From NCBI GenBank assembly GCA_004020645.1, contig SAQL01000035.1:1-64000 (forward strand): DNA of 64,000 nucleotides, in the 5' to 3' direction. Position 1 is the stretch's first letter. Each line of letters begins with the position of its first letter. The DNA comes from Mesorhizobium sp. Lineage in GTDB: Bacteria; Pseudomonadota; Alphaproteobacteria; Rhizobiales; Rhizobiaceae. A program made the position numbers and the translations under genes. The notes beneath the pieces were generated by a model that saw only the letters and a list, made by a program, of their open reading frames with translations, was not told the origin of the DNA and made no database searches. Positions 25,470 through 34,579 of the stretch are shown one piece after another.

Positions 25470-27533
25470 CTACTCTAACAATCCGCTGTTCGATCCGTGC
25501 GGGAGTTTGACGGATCCTGCGGGGCGAATTGTAAAGTCGGAGGCGAGGTCTTGATAAGACAGCACGGCGAGATCGATCCCGTTTCGCGTCAGAAAGCCGC
25601 GGACGAAACGTCGGACATCCATTGACGTCAACAGAATAGGGCGGGTTTGACCCGGTTCTGTGTTCGAAACGACCTGACGTATCTGTGATAGCATCGCTTC
25701 GCTTTGCCGATCCTCCAGTGCGAGATAGGGGCCTGCATCCGAATCTCGAACCGCGCCACGCAACACATCCTCGCTCTCGCGTTCGACGACCAGGGCGGAC
25801 ACGATGCCCTCGGTGTTGGCATAGCGGTGGCAGATCTGTCGCTTCAAACCAGAACGGACATATTCCGTCAGCAGGGCAACGTTTTGCTCACGCTCGCTCC
25901 ATTCGGCCAATGCCTCCAAGACGAGACGGGTGTGGCGGATTGGTATACCTTCCTCCAGGAGGCGGCGCAGAACATCGGCAATCCGAGGAATTGGCGTCGT
26001 GCGCAGCACCTCTTTCACAAGCTCAGAATATTCCTGCTCCATTCGGCCCAGGAAATGTCGCGTCTCTTGGATGCCCACCAATCGCGGTGCGTAGCGGGTC
26101 AACGCTGCATGGACGCGCAAGGCGAGGAGTTCGCCGGGAGCCCGATGCTCCGTGCCGGCGCCCGTAAGGGCCTGTGCAGGGGTATGTTCCACCGGGAGTC
26201 TGTCCGTTTTCGGCTCACGTCTAAGGGGGATACCGCTCGAGTCGACGTGCGCTACATCGGCTCGGAGCGTCATCTGGCTTGAATCTATCGCGTCCTGTTC
26301 GACTGGCACGCCCTCGACATCTATCCGGAATTGCGATGCAGGCAGCTGCTCGTCAACCAAGACAGGGATGCGGGGAACGATAATGCCCAGATCGGCTGTG
26401 ACCAGGAGCGAGACGCGCCCAATATGTTTTTGCAATTCGGCTTGATCGATCGCCTGCATAAGATTTGGCGCTAGAAAAAATGCGATCGGGAATTCCTTCG
26501 CAGGCGCGGCTTGCTTAGGCTCCGCTGCAGTTCCATCCTTCGCATCGGCAGTGCCGGCGCCCAGCACATCAGCCTTGACAATGCTTACCGCAGCGAACAC
26601 TGCGGCCAGCATCAGAAAGACGGGGAGGGGAAACCCAGGAACGAACCCCATCACAACCAGGACGCCGGCCGCCAGCCGCAAGGCTCGAGTACTGGCCGTG
26701 AGCTGACTGACCATTTCGGTACCGAGGTTGATCCTCGCCGTCCCAGTCACACGGGTGACGATGGTCGCCGCAGTAATGGAGAGCAGAAGGGCCGGAATCT
26801 GCGATATCAATGCATCGCCTATCGTCAGCAGAGTATAGTGATGCAGCACCTCGCCGAAGGACATGCCCTTGGAGAGCAGGCCGATCGAAATTCCACCCAG
26901 CATGTTGATGCAGATAACCACCAGCCCGGCGATGGAATCGCCCTTCACAAATTTCATCGCGCCGTCCATCGCGCCATATAGTTGGCTTTCCTTCTCCAAT
27001 TCGGCGCGCCGCCGGCGGGATTCGTTGGCATCGATGTGGCCGTTGCGTAGCTCTGCGTCGACCGCCATTTGCTTGCCCGGCAGAGCATCCAGCGTGAAAC
27101 GCGCCGCCACTTCTGCCACCCGTTCGGCACCCTTCGCGAGGACCATGAATTGCACCATGGTGACGACCAGAAATATGACGAAACCCACCACGATATTGCC
27201 TGAGATGACGAAATCGCCAAAGGTATGAATAATGCTGCCGGCCTCCCCCTCGGCCAGGATCAGTCGCGTCGTTGCGACCGTGAGCGCGAGACGGAATACA
27301 GTGGAAATCAAAATAACGCCGGGCAAAGAGGAAAAATCAAGTGGAGTACTGACATACAGGGCAACCATCATCAGCAGTATGGCCAACCCCATATTGAATC
27401 CTATCAGTGCGTCGACCACCACGACCGGGATAGGCATGACCATCATCGCGACAGCCAGAAGCAGCATCAACGCAACCATTAAATCCGGGCTGGCCGGCGC
27501 ACGCTTGATGAAGTCACGCAGGACGTTGGCCAT
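25470..27533 (-). CDS. rhcV: T3SS export gate protein RhcV (SctV)
   Basis: 687 residues, normal for SctV/FlhA. The first ~320 residues hold about eight membrane helices (LMVALMLLLAVAMMVMPIPV and following) with the family loop RFTLDALPGKQMAVDAEL; the rest is the cytosolic domain that forms the nonameric substrate-receiving ring (residues ~350-687; MDVRRFVRGFLTRNG near the end). It is the major export gate of the type III machine. Downstream of y4yQ, upstream of y4yS. No lesion. Confidence 0.96.
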   Translation of the reverse strand: MANVLRDFIKRAPASPDLMVALMLLLAVAMMVMPIPVVVVDALIGFNMGLAILLMMVALYVSTPLDFSSLPGVILISTVFRLALTVATTRLILAEGEAGSIIHTFGDFVISGNIVVGFVIFLVVTMVQFMVLAKGAERVAEVAARFTLDALPGKQMAVDAELRNGHIDANESRRRRAELEKESQLYGAMDGAMKFVKGDSIAGLVVICINMLGGISIGLLSKGMSFGEVLHHYTLLTIGDALISQIPALLLSITAATIVTRVTGTARINLGTEMVSQLTASTRALRLAAGVLVVMGFVPGFPLPVFLMLAAVFAAVSIVKADVLGAGTADAKDGTAAEPKQAAPAKEFPIAFFLAPNLMQAIDQAELQKHIGRVSLLVTADLGIIVPRIPVLVDEQLPASQFRIDVEGVPVEQDAIDSSQMTLRADVAHVDSSGIPLRREPKTDRLPVEHTPAQALTGAGTEHRAPGELLALRVHAALTRYAPRLVGIQETRHFLGRMEQEYSELVKEVLRTTPIPRIADVLRRLLEEGIPIRHTRLVLEALAEWSEREQNVALLTEYVRSGLKRQICHRYANTEGIVSALVVERESEDVLRGAVRDSDAGPYLALEDRQSEAMLSQIRQVVSNTEPGQTRPILLTSMDVRRFVRGFLTRNGIDLAVLSYQDLASDFTIRPAGSVKLPHGSNSGLLE

Positions 27534-27560
27534 CGAGACACCTTTGCAATCGGTTGAGAC

Positions 27561-27794
27561 TTACTCTGCTGTTACGCCCTGAAACGTAGCTTTCGAACTC
27601 CGAAGGCGCCTCGGCCTTGGCCAGCGCGTGACCCTGCATGAGAGCCACAGACAGGCGCGAAATGGCTGGGCAGCAAATGTTTCCAACGCAGCCAGCTTGT
27701 CAGCACCGAGCGCGACAGGATGTTTGGCTGGCCATAGAGTGCTGCTTGATGGGGCCTGCGAGCTTTCAATATGGGAGAGCAGCAATGCGGCCAT
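27561..27794 (-). CDS. Possible 77-residue ORF overlapping y4yQ end
   Basis: Starts MAALLLSHIESSQ inside the last codons of y4yQ and would be coupled to it. After about residue 45 a neighbouring frame (LSVALMQGHALAKAEAPSEF, ESYVSGRN) looks more coding than the open one, so a frameshift is possible. The position between sctD- and sctV-type genes makes a small T3SS component conceivable, but I recognise no family. Confidence 0.25.
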   Translation of the reverse strand: MAALLLSHIESSQAPSSSTLWPAKHPVALGADKLAALETFAAQPFRACLWLSCRVTRWPRPRRLRSSKATFQGVTAE

Positions 27795-28656
27795 TCCTGC
27801 TCAGCAGCACACGGCTGTCCTCAATACGATCGACTACCCATCCATCAGCTAAAATGGCCCCGACAAAATACTTCTCGCTGTCGATGACAAGATACGGTTG
27901 GGCCCCATGCCACACAGCTTCGACCGCGATTGCGGATGGCGCCTTCTCCTCTTTGATGAGCACTCCGTTCACCAGTGTTAGAGTACCCTTGGTGCGACGA
28001 TCGAACGATTGCTGAAGCTTCTGCCAGCTGATGACCGATTCAGACGTGACGGTGCCCTCGGCGGTCACAACACCCTTTGCCGACCCAATCTTGACGTCGA
28101 GAAGACCCGCTCGATCGACTTCCTCCTGCAGCTCTTTGGCCGCTGCCTCCGTAAGTTCATTGTCAGCGCGGTGACTGATCGTTCTGGACGCGACTTCAGC
28201 CCGAAGTGAATTGGGGCTCGATCCACTTGCATTGCCAAGATAGGAGATCGTGCCTGAAAGCGCGCCGATCCCGAGTGAGCTGATTATGACCATGGCGAGC
28301 ACACCGATCGGGAGGCGTGGTATGCCGGTCGAACCAGGCGGCTCTGCATCCTGCACGGACCAAGCAATGGACATCTCGCCTACGAGCAGGACGGCAGGAA
28401 GGGGCACAACAACGGACTGGCCTGCGGCGATATTCCGGTTGCCCTCGATACTGAGTCCGGGTGCAAGCGCCTCGAGTTCGATCGACTTGCCAAGAAGAGT
28501 TACACGAAGATGATGCGGTGCCAGTCCTTGCTCGACAAAGACCAAATCGGCATCGAAGCCGCTGCCGATTAAACACGTTTGAAGATCCGTCTTGCCGGTC
28601 AGTCCGCAATAGAGCCCCGAAAGCACTTCGAAACGGAGGGAAACGGCGTCATCCAC
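27766..28656 (-). CDS. y4yQ: T3SS inner-membrane ring protein Y4yQ (SctD)
   Basis: 296 residues: N-terminal FHA-like cytoplasmic domain (~1-105, LIGSGFDADLVFVEQGLAPHHLRV), one membrane helix (IGVLAMVIISSLGIGALSGT) and periplasmic ring-building domains (EVDRAGLLDVKIGSAKGVVTAEG is a BON-like repeat). This is the SctD layout, shorter than YscD but right for rhizobia. It forms the inner-membrane ring with RhcJ. Lies between nopA and rhcV. Confidence 0.88.
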   Translation of the reverse strand: MDDAVSLRFEVLSGLYCGLTGKTDLQTCLIGSGFDADLVFVEQGLAPHHLRVTLLGKSIELEALAPGLSIEGNRNIAAGQSVVVPLPAVLLVGEMSIAWSVQDAEPPGSTGIPRLPIGVLAMVIISSLGIGALSGTISYLGNASGSSPNSLRAEVASRTISHRADNELTEAAAKELQEEVDRAGLLDVKIGSAKGVVTAEGTVTSESVISWQKLQQSFDRRTKGTLTLVNGVLIKEEKAPSAIAVEAVWHGAQPYLVIDSEKYFVGAILADGWVVDRIEDSRVLLSRNGRIAALPY

Positions 28657-28772
28657 AGAGCATCTCTCAAACAGGATAGAAGCCGCACGGCAATTGCCAT
28701 GCGGCTCATTTCGGGACTACGTCGCGTCAATAAGGAGACGCGCTAGGGGCAGTCTAAAAGCCGCTTCCGACA

Positions 28773-29015
28773 TTACGAAACGCGTTCGTCGGCGGCCTTC
28801 TTGATGGTCTGGAGATTGGTCGTTAGAGTGCGCAACTGGACACTCCTTTTCGTCGCCTCCAAGCTAACATTGGTTAGTTCCTGCACTTGCGCCTGAAAAG
28901 CAGTAGCATCAGCTCCGCTTGTATTGCCGGGAGTGCCACTGTTAGTTTTATCGGTATTGCCGGCGCTACTGGTATTGGTATTGCCTGATTTTTTATTATT
29001 ATCAACTGCAGCCAT
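28773..29015 (-). CDS. nopA: T3SS pilus/needle subunit NopA
   Basis: 80 residues: low-complexity N-terminus rich in Asn, Thr, Ser and Gly (KKSGNTNTSSAGNTDKTNSG) and a C-terminal helix with heptads (LEATKRSVQLRTLTTNLQTI), as in NopA pilins. NopA builds the surface appendage for effector delivery. The start MAAVDNNKK is 9 bases after AAAAAGGA; an ATG six bases earlier sits too close to it. Follows nopC in the same operon. Confidence 0.85.
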   Translation of the reverse strand: MAAVDNNKKSGNTNTSSAGNTDKTNSGTPGNTSGADATAFQAQVQELTNVSLEATKRSVQLRTLTTNLQTIKKAADERVS

Positions 29016-29087
29016 GATCATTCCTTTTTCTGTTGGAGTTGTGCCGTCAATAACGGCCTGTATGACCTCACGCCGGATTTTCCCGCG

Positions 29088-29417
29088 TCAGGCATCTTCT
29101 GTGTCATCCAAAGCTTCATCGGCCTCAGCCATCGCATCGTTCGCGAATTGGAACGCGAACGATCGCAGGATACTTTGGAAGGCTTCACTTTGTGCTGCAG
29201 ACTGTGAGTTGTCTTGAAGTTGATCATTTGAAACGGTCCGGTTATCCGCCCGATCGTTCCCGCCAGCTGGCTTGCCATCATTCCCACCAGCTGGCTTGCC
29301 ATCATTGCCACCAGCCGGCTTGCCATCACCAGAATGCTCGGATTTCGAATCCCCATGGCCCTTTCGGATCAAGGAAGTCCCGAGGTTGCCAACTCCACTC
29401 CCAATTGCTGCTATCAT
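29088..29417 (-). CDS. nopC: Secreted nodulation outer protein NopC
   Basis: 109 residues from the ATG with GGAG at 7 bases (MIAAIGSGVGNLG). The position directly upstream of nopA and behind a tts box matches nopC, a small secreted protein specific to rhizobial T3SS. The middle holds three perfect or near-perfect copies of DGKPAGGN; the C-terminus is helical and acidic (AMAEADEALDDTEDA). No transmembrane segment. Role after delivery into plant cells is not visible from the sequence. Confidence 0.75.
   Translation of the reverse strand: MIAAIGSGVGNLGTSLIRKGHGDSKSEHSGDGKPAGGNDGKPAGGNDGKPAGGNDRADNRTVSNDQLQDNSQSAAQSEAFQSILRSFAFQFANDAMAEADEALDDTEDA
29257..29328. repeat. Three tandem 24-bp repeats inside nopC
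   Basis: Three units of 24 bp (29257-29280, 29281-29304, 29305-29328), differing at only three positions, encode the DGKPAGGN octapeptide three times. A likely site of length variation between strains. Confidence 0.9.
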
Positions 29418-29480
29418 CAGGTACTCCGGCATTTGCCATTGGCGGCGACGTGTTAAAGGTTAACCTCGATCAAGCTAAGG

Positions 29481-29506
29481 GCGGGAGCTTTCGAGAACCT
29501 GACGGC
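29481..29506 (-). promoter_or_regulatory. tts box upstream of nopC
   Basis: Minus strand: CGTCAGGTTCTCGAAAGCTC, fits the TtsI-binding tts box (GTCAG-TT-TCG-AAGCT). It lies 64 bases before the nopC start and would control nopC-nopA-y4yQ-rhcV-y4yS. Confidence 0.85.
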
Positions 29507-29950
29507 TTTTGACAAAAACCGGCCAGCGCAAAAACGTATGCTCTGCAGGATGTTGCTCTCGCATCGAACAGTCGACCACGATCTCGGCTGTTCGGCCAAT
29601 CCCGCCGTCCACGCATGCCGCGACCGAATGGCAGCCGCAGCAGCTCGTTTGCATCCTCGATGCTGTGGTGTCGAACAGGAGACACGGTCCACGTGCTGCA
29701 TGACCGCAATGACCGTATTCTTGCTGGCTCCACGGGCGCACGCAACGAGCAGGAACTCGGTCTTTGCATCACCATTCTCTCGCCTGCACATCACGGCCCG
29801 GCGCGGTGAGCTCATTGGCTTCGAGAAGGTCGGCGACCGTACGAACATGGGATGGTCTGCCGGCTTTGGGAGGCCGGTGCGGATCCTCTTCTCACCATAT
29901 CGAAAGCTTGAAGCGGTCGGATTTTCTTGCCCTGTTCGTGAGAACTCCCA
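29507..29950. other. Intergenic stretch between nopC and the XopP-like gene
   Basis: Overlapping open frames on both strands (29538-30104 plus, 29453-29848 minus) without recognised motifs. No gene called. Confidence 0.3.
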
Positions 29951-29976
29951 TCGTCAGCTAATCGTCAGCCAAGCGG
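29951..29976 (+). promoter_or_regulatory. tts box upstream of XopP-like effector
   Basis: TCGTCAGCTAATCGTCAGCC followed by AAGCGG. It closely resembles the tts box of nopP (TCGTCAGCTAGTCGTCAACT). The distance to the effector start is about 445 bp, long but the only box in this direction. Confidence 0.7.
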
Positions 29977-30421
29977 TCTATCTAGGCCGGCCGTGCCTGA
30001 CCTTCGGATCCAAAGGTCCCGTCTCGACACTTTTTGTAACTATAGATCGAAATGGTTTCCCGCGCGATACGCAACGCACACGCTTCTCTGAAGCAAATGT
30101 GTGACTTTGTCGGTGGCGAACGAGAGGAGTGACGCATCAATAAAATCGTCAGGCACGTGTCTAGGAAGGGGAGCTAGCCGAGTTGGTCTGATTTCATTCG
30201 CTGTTCCTGGTTGAAGCGCTGATAATCTCAGGACATCGATGGCAACGTTGCGAAAGTCCTGTGAGCTCGGGCCAATCTTGGCCTGCTACTGAGAAGCACT
30301 TTGGCGGGAACATTACGCCGTCGCGGGTCTGGCTGACCGTGACGTTAACCGAAAGATGCCGCTGGTCTCGTCAGCCGCCAGCACAATAGCAGCACATTCT
30401 CGCCTACTACGGAGACGCAAT

Positions 30422-32872
30422 ATGAAGGGCATTGGCCGACCACGGAAATCGCAGGCTGAAACTGGAGCCAGCCGCGCGGGGCGGGCGAGCAGTTCCCTTT
30501 CGCAATCAAGTCTTGCTGCGGGAGAAGGTGGACAGTCATTCGATTCCGTTGTGGAGCAGATGCGCTCTGGGGACGCCGATAGGAGGCCCTCCTCCCTTCC
30601 AGTTGCGCGCGGTCCAGGCGATGCCCGCGAAAGTCTGCCAGGCGCCTCGATTGGCGAAGATCAAATCCTGAACGCACCGCCACGTGGAGCCGCTGCGCCA
30701 CCACGCGGAACCGTAGCGCCACGTGGCGCAGCCGCAAGGCGGCGCGGTTCTCCCTCCATGTCTGAGGGCGAAGCCATGGCGCCGGTCGGTAGCCAACTAT
30801 CAACCGCGCAGGTGGAAGGCACCAGCTCATCGTCAAATGAAGATATCAGTCCGACACAGCTCAGAATGAACAGTCTTGTTCAACAACTGACTGATTGCGA
30901 GGCTGCGGCCAGGAAAACCGACGTCCCCGAGGAGGCGGTGGAGCTGATCAGTCGGGTCGTCGATGCAGCCTCAGCAATTCTGGAGTACCGCGCTAGCCTG
31001 CCTGCGGCTGAGGCGCAGACAATTATGCCAGACGACAAGGTGCGTAGATGTTGCCAGATCGTGTGCGACGCCGCGAATGAAGTAGACAAACTTGGCCTGT
31101 CGACGATCACGAAATTGGACAAAAAGACCAAGAAAGCGGCAGGTATGGTCGATAAACTCTACTCCTACTCCCAGGCGGACCGGCAGGAGCTGTTGATTTT
31201 AAATGTGGAGAACCACCATACGGCGGCAATTAAGTGGTGGGAAAAAAAGGCATGGCGCTCCGAACGGCAGCGATCCGCCTGCGCTGCCACCGCTAGCCTA
31301 TCCAGTGGAACGCCCGTGATGCGGGAAGCCGAGCGGTGCGCACTGCGGCTGCGTGCCGGCTCGGTACTGAGTGTCAGGATCTGGCTGGTCCGTGAGCGGA
31401 TCGGTCTTGCGCGGGCCAAGATTGAACTGCGGGCGAGCAGGTTCGAGCCAGATTTGAAGGAACTCCTCGTCGGTCGAAATGGAGTGGTGGAGCTGATGGC
31501 AAGCGCCGTTCAAGAAGCTCTTCGCGCCCTCTCTTTGGCGAAGGGCATAATGGATGATGGCAAAGCACTCAACGCTCATGATTGCGCGGTTGTAGAAAAA
31601 ATCATGGAGCGGCTTTCGGATTTTGGATTGGCGTTGCACGAGGTGCATACCAAGCTAAGCCATACCTACCCAGATGCCGGCCTCCCATTGAAACTGTTCG
31701 AACGGATCGTGGACGATGCATGGATCACTGCGCACGATGCCATGCACTTGTTGAACCTGCAGTCTCCGCCGTCAGCCATCATGGCGCCACAGGCCCAGGC
31801 GGGCGCTGCGATGCCGGCCAGGGCAGGCGCTGCGATACCGGCTGACACTGCTGGTACGGCTGCAGTGTCAGAAGGCACTACAGCGCGAAGGAAAGGGAAG
31901 TCAAAGCATAAGTCGGCAGCTCGCGCCGGGACTTCTGCCGCCGGGCAGCCATCAACACCAGTCGCTGCGAACGCCGGCACAGTGCCAGCAGCCAAGGTTC
32001 TCGCGCGCTCGGATCAAGTTGCGAGTACACAGGTGAGAGCGCAAGAGGTGGCTGCGAGTTCGTCGGGGGCAGGCTCGACAATCGGGGGCGCCGCGTTGTC
32101 AATGGAGGTATTGACGGAGCGGCTCAAACGATTGGACGAACTTTTGCAGTTCGATCTGGCCGGTCAGCAAAGCGTCGTCTCCCAAGTGCGCCAGATGAAG
32201 CCTGAGGAGGCCGGTAAGGTCGTGGACGATGTGGCCCAGTACCTGCGAGCCCAGGCCATTGAGATGCAAACCTGTCTCGCCGGGTTGCAGGGGCGTAATG
32301 TACGCCTGCTACTCACCTCCACCCAGCTACCCAAAGTGCACGAACGCACAGACCAGCTCAAAGGGTTGCTGAACATGGTGCTGGGACAGGCCAACGCATT
32401 GAATGAAGGAAAAGCCGGTATTACGACTGATTGCATGAAGACCTACGCATTTCCGGCGCAAAAATACCTGGAACATTTGTGCAATGCCGACGAATTGATG
32501 CCGCCGGAGGCACCGGTCGCGCTGCGTGGCGAGCCAGGAAAGCTGTTTGAGATGAAGCTGCAGCCCAAGATGCTGGTCAATGGTGCGATGCCGAGCCCGA
32601 TGTGGGTGCACATCCACACGAGTCGCCCCGTCATGGCCAGAAACTTGGAAGGGCTGGCTGATTCCGAATTCACCGCTTGCCACGTTAAATCCAACGAACA
32701 GCGCGGCTACAATCGAGAGCGAGAGGAAGCCGATGCTAGGTCCGGTCGCGAGAAGGTCATAATTCATCGCGGCAAACTCACCCCCGCTTTCTGTAAGTCC
32801 TTGTTGACCTCGGGGCTTGGCCGCCAACCACGCCATTCGCGTGCCGAGCTCCCGTCGGCGCAGGCTGCATGA
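30422..32872 (+). CDS. Type III effector, XopP/HLK-like
   Basis: 816 residues from MKGIGRPRK, preceded by GGAG. The first ~140 residues are Ser/Gly/Arg/Pro rich, as in secretion signals. Then come two helical repeats separated by an Ala-rich linker with tandem motifs (QAGAAMPARAGAAIPADTAG, ~475-560). The C-terminus PSPMWVHIHTSRP, FTACHVKSNEQRGYNRE and VIIHRGKLTPAFCKSLL resembles the end of Xanthomonas XopP and Ralstonia HLK effectors; related proteins occur in M. loti. It lies in the T3SS cluster behind a tts box. Probably delivered into plant cells; the biochemical role is unknown. The family call is from memory of motifs. Confidence 0.75.
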   Translation: MKGIGRPRKSQAETGASRAGRASSSLSQSSLAAGEGGQSFDSVVEQMRSGDADRRPSSLPVARGPGDARESLPGASIGEDQILNAPPRGAAAPPRGTVAPRGAAARRRGSPSMSEGEAMAPVGSQLSTAQVEGTSSSSNEDISPTQLRMNSLVQQLTDCEAAARKTDVPEEAVELISRVVDAASAILEYRASLPAAEAQTIMPDDKVRRCCQIVCDAANEVDKLGLSTITKLDKKTKKAAGMVDKLYSYSQADRQELLILNVENHHTAAIKWWEKKAWRSERQRSACAATASLSSGTPVMREAERCALRLRAGSVLSVRIWLVRERIGLARAKIELRASRFEPDLKELLVGRNGVVELMASAVQEALRALSLAKGIMDDGKALNAHDCAVVEKIMERLSDFGLALHEVHTKLSHTYPDAGLPLKLFERIVDDAWITAHDAMHLLNLQSPPSAIMAPQAQAGAAMPARAGAAIPADTAGTAAVSEGTTARRKGKSKHKSAARAGTSAAGQPSTPVAANAGTVPAAKVLARSDQVASTQVRAQEVAASSSGAGSTIGGAALSMEVLTERLKRLDELLQFDLAGQQSVVSQVRQMKPEEAGKVVDDVAQYLRAQAIEMQTCLAGLQGRNVRLLLTSTQLPKVHERTDQLKGLLNMVLGQANALNEGKAGITTDCMKTYAFPAQKYLEHLCNADELMPPEAPVALRGEPGKLFEMKLQPKMLVNGAMPSPMWVHIHTSRPVMARNLEGLADSEFTACHVKSNEQRGYNREREEADARSGREKVIIHRGKLTPAFCKSLLTSGLGRQPRHSRAELPSAQAA

Positions 32873-33418
32873 CAGGGCACGTACTTTGGGGTCTAGGGCA
32901 GAATGCGGCCGGCCACGCTGTGAGTCAGCGAGCATTTCTCCTGGCCAAACCGCGAATGCCGCTGCGCGAGTTGCGGTCCGGCGATTGGAGTCGATCGGCT
33001 ACCGTCAGGGCCGATTTGCGATGTCGCGTTACCTGCTGTTGACGTGGCGGCGTATCTTGCCTCCCATCCAACTTATCGCCGAGATCGCGCCGCCAAGATC
33101 GAGGCGGAAGGTCTTCCTGCGAGCGCGGAGCAGGCATAGCCGATCCGATCGGGATCGGCGCATCGCAACGACCCAACGGTGTGGTGGAGAAAATTGGATT
33201 CGGGAGAGCTCGTATCCAAGAGGCGGAGTTCCGGCCCGAATACAATCCGCTCGCCCGCTGCACCCACGATGCGCATCCGCAGTTTATTGTCTGGGAGATG
33301 GGCTGGATTGCTCGGCGGCGCTGGCGCTAAGGCGGGGCTGATCGCCGGACAATCAGCATTCACTGCCAACAGCCTTGCAACCGTCACCAGTTGCAAGGCT
33401 CGGCGGCGGGTCGACAAA
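32873..33418. other. Debris between the effector gene and nopP
   Basis: A plus frame near 33040-33150 ends DVAAYLASHPTYRRDRAAKIEAEGLP with a stop, which looks like the tail of a lost gene, but I cannot name it. No intact gene. Confidence 0.3.
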
Positions 33419-34222
33419 TCACATGAAATCGTCGTCGGACCCGCTATCGCTGCTGTCGCTGTCCTCGGTTTTGTGGAGATAGAGTGGAGGTTTGCCTGCA
33501 CGCTGCCACTCACCGGCACTGTTCTTCGTCCATTTGTCGGGATGCTGCGTAGGGTCAAGCACCAGGTCGCCATGATCCACTTCAACAAACCCCATCGTCT
33601 GCGCGCGCGCTTGTGCTTCCGGATTAGCCGCACGCCAATTCAGCAACGGTCGGTCGCCGTCTATCCGAAGTTGATGCTCCAGCAGAATATCGCCCGCATT
33701 TTCGACGAGCGGATGGGCGACTTGAAGATCCACTATGGAAGTGACCTCAGTTCGACCAGGAAATTGTTCCCGCCAACTTTCCGATTCGAACTCGTTCATG
33801 CTGAATCCGCCTTCCATTCTCAGCAGTCCGGCACTCCGGTCTCCCAATTGGTAACTGAAATATCGCGCGTGCTCCGTATCTCGACGGATGCCATATTGCT
33901 GAGCAACGTCCGCGGTGCGCCTGGCTCGTGACGATACGAACTCCGAATACTCTTGAGGATTGTCGGCGATGTGCGTGATTTCATCACCATGAAATTGCCT
34001 CACCTGTCTCCTGAAGGAAGTCCTATTGATCTCCACCACAGGAGGTCGGGAATTGAGGGAGTATGCTTGGGGAGCCGCCGATGATGAGGCGCCGCTACCT
34101 TCCGATCCGGATAAGTACATTCGGGCAAATGTGTCCGCGAACCCTTCGCTTCCTGCATCCGATTGCTCGCCGGCATTATGCGCGCGGTAACTATCGGATG
34201 AGCCACCAATTCGACCATACAT
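33419..34222 (-). CDS. nopP: Type III effector NopP
   Basis: 267 residues starting MYGRIGGSSDSYRAHN; the upstream ATG at 34249 is less likely. Ser/Gly-rich N-terminus, then a globular domain (RQVRQFHGDEITHIADNPQEY; GLLRMEGGFSMNEFESESWR; DLQVAHPLVENAGDILLEHQ) reminiscent of acyltransferase folds, and an acidic Ser/Asp tail. The gene lies just beyond rhcU, the place of y4yP/nopP in NGR234, and has its own tts box. NopP is a secreted phosphoprotein that affects host range. The identity rests on position and N-terminus more than on alignment. Confidence 0.75.
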   Translation of the reverse strand: MYGRIGGSSDSYRAHNAGEQSDAGSEGFADTFARMYLSGSEGSGASSSAAPQAYSLNSRPPVVEINRTSFRRQVRQFHGDEITHIADNPQEYSEFVSSRARRTADVAQQYGIRRDTEHARYFSYQLGDRSAGLLRMEGGFSMNEFESESWREQFPGRTEVTSIVDLQVAHPLVENAGDILLEHQLRIDGDRPLLNWRAANPEAQARAQTMGFVEVDHGDLVLDPTQHPDKWTKNSAGEWQRAGKPPLYLHKTEDSDSSDSGSDDDFM

Positions 34223-34281
34223 GACGATTCGTACTCCTATGTTTCGCAACCGAGCTCAAGTTAGCACGGCTGTTCAACATA

Positions 34282-34310
34282 GGGCGCTTAGTTGACGACT
34301 AGCTGACGAG
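34282..34310 (-). promoter_or_regulatory. tts box upstream of nopP
   Basis: Minus strand: CTCGTCAGCTAGTCGTCAAC followed by TAAGCGCCC, 60 bases before the nopP start. Same subtype as the box at 29951. Confidence 0.85.
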
Positions 34311-34579
34311 GGCATTCCAACGGCTGCACCAATCAAATCCGCACTGCCGGCCTCAAAACCTCGGACTGCGCCACGCACCGGCCAGCAGAGGCTGCAAGGT
34401 CATGCCCCGGAGGACTTGCCGTAGTTGCTGGGTGGCAGATCCGAGGGGAGTGATTGCCCCAGGCCCGCGGTTGCGCGGTTGGCCTGACAGAGACACTGGG
34501 GCACGGATGGCCAGCCGACATTTGCCACTAGCATGGAGCCAGGTCAGTTTTGAACTGGGCAGTCGTGGACTTCCAATGA

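Noticed and set aside
25685..26282. Plus-strand open frames within rhcV
   Set aside because: Antisense to a complete, conserved export-gate gene; no motif of their own.
29257..29328. Regular repeats taken as a possible CRISPR array
   Set aside because: They are contiguous 24-bp units without spacers and encode a repeated peptide within nopC.
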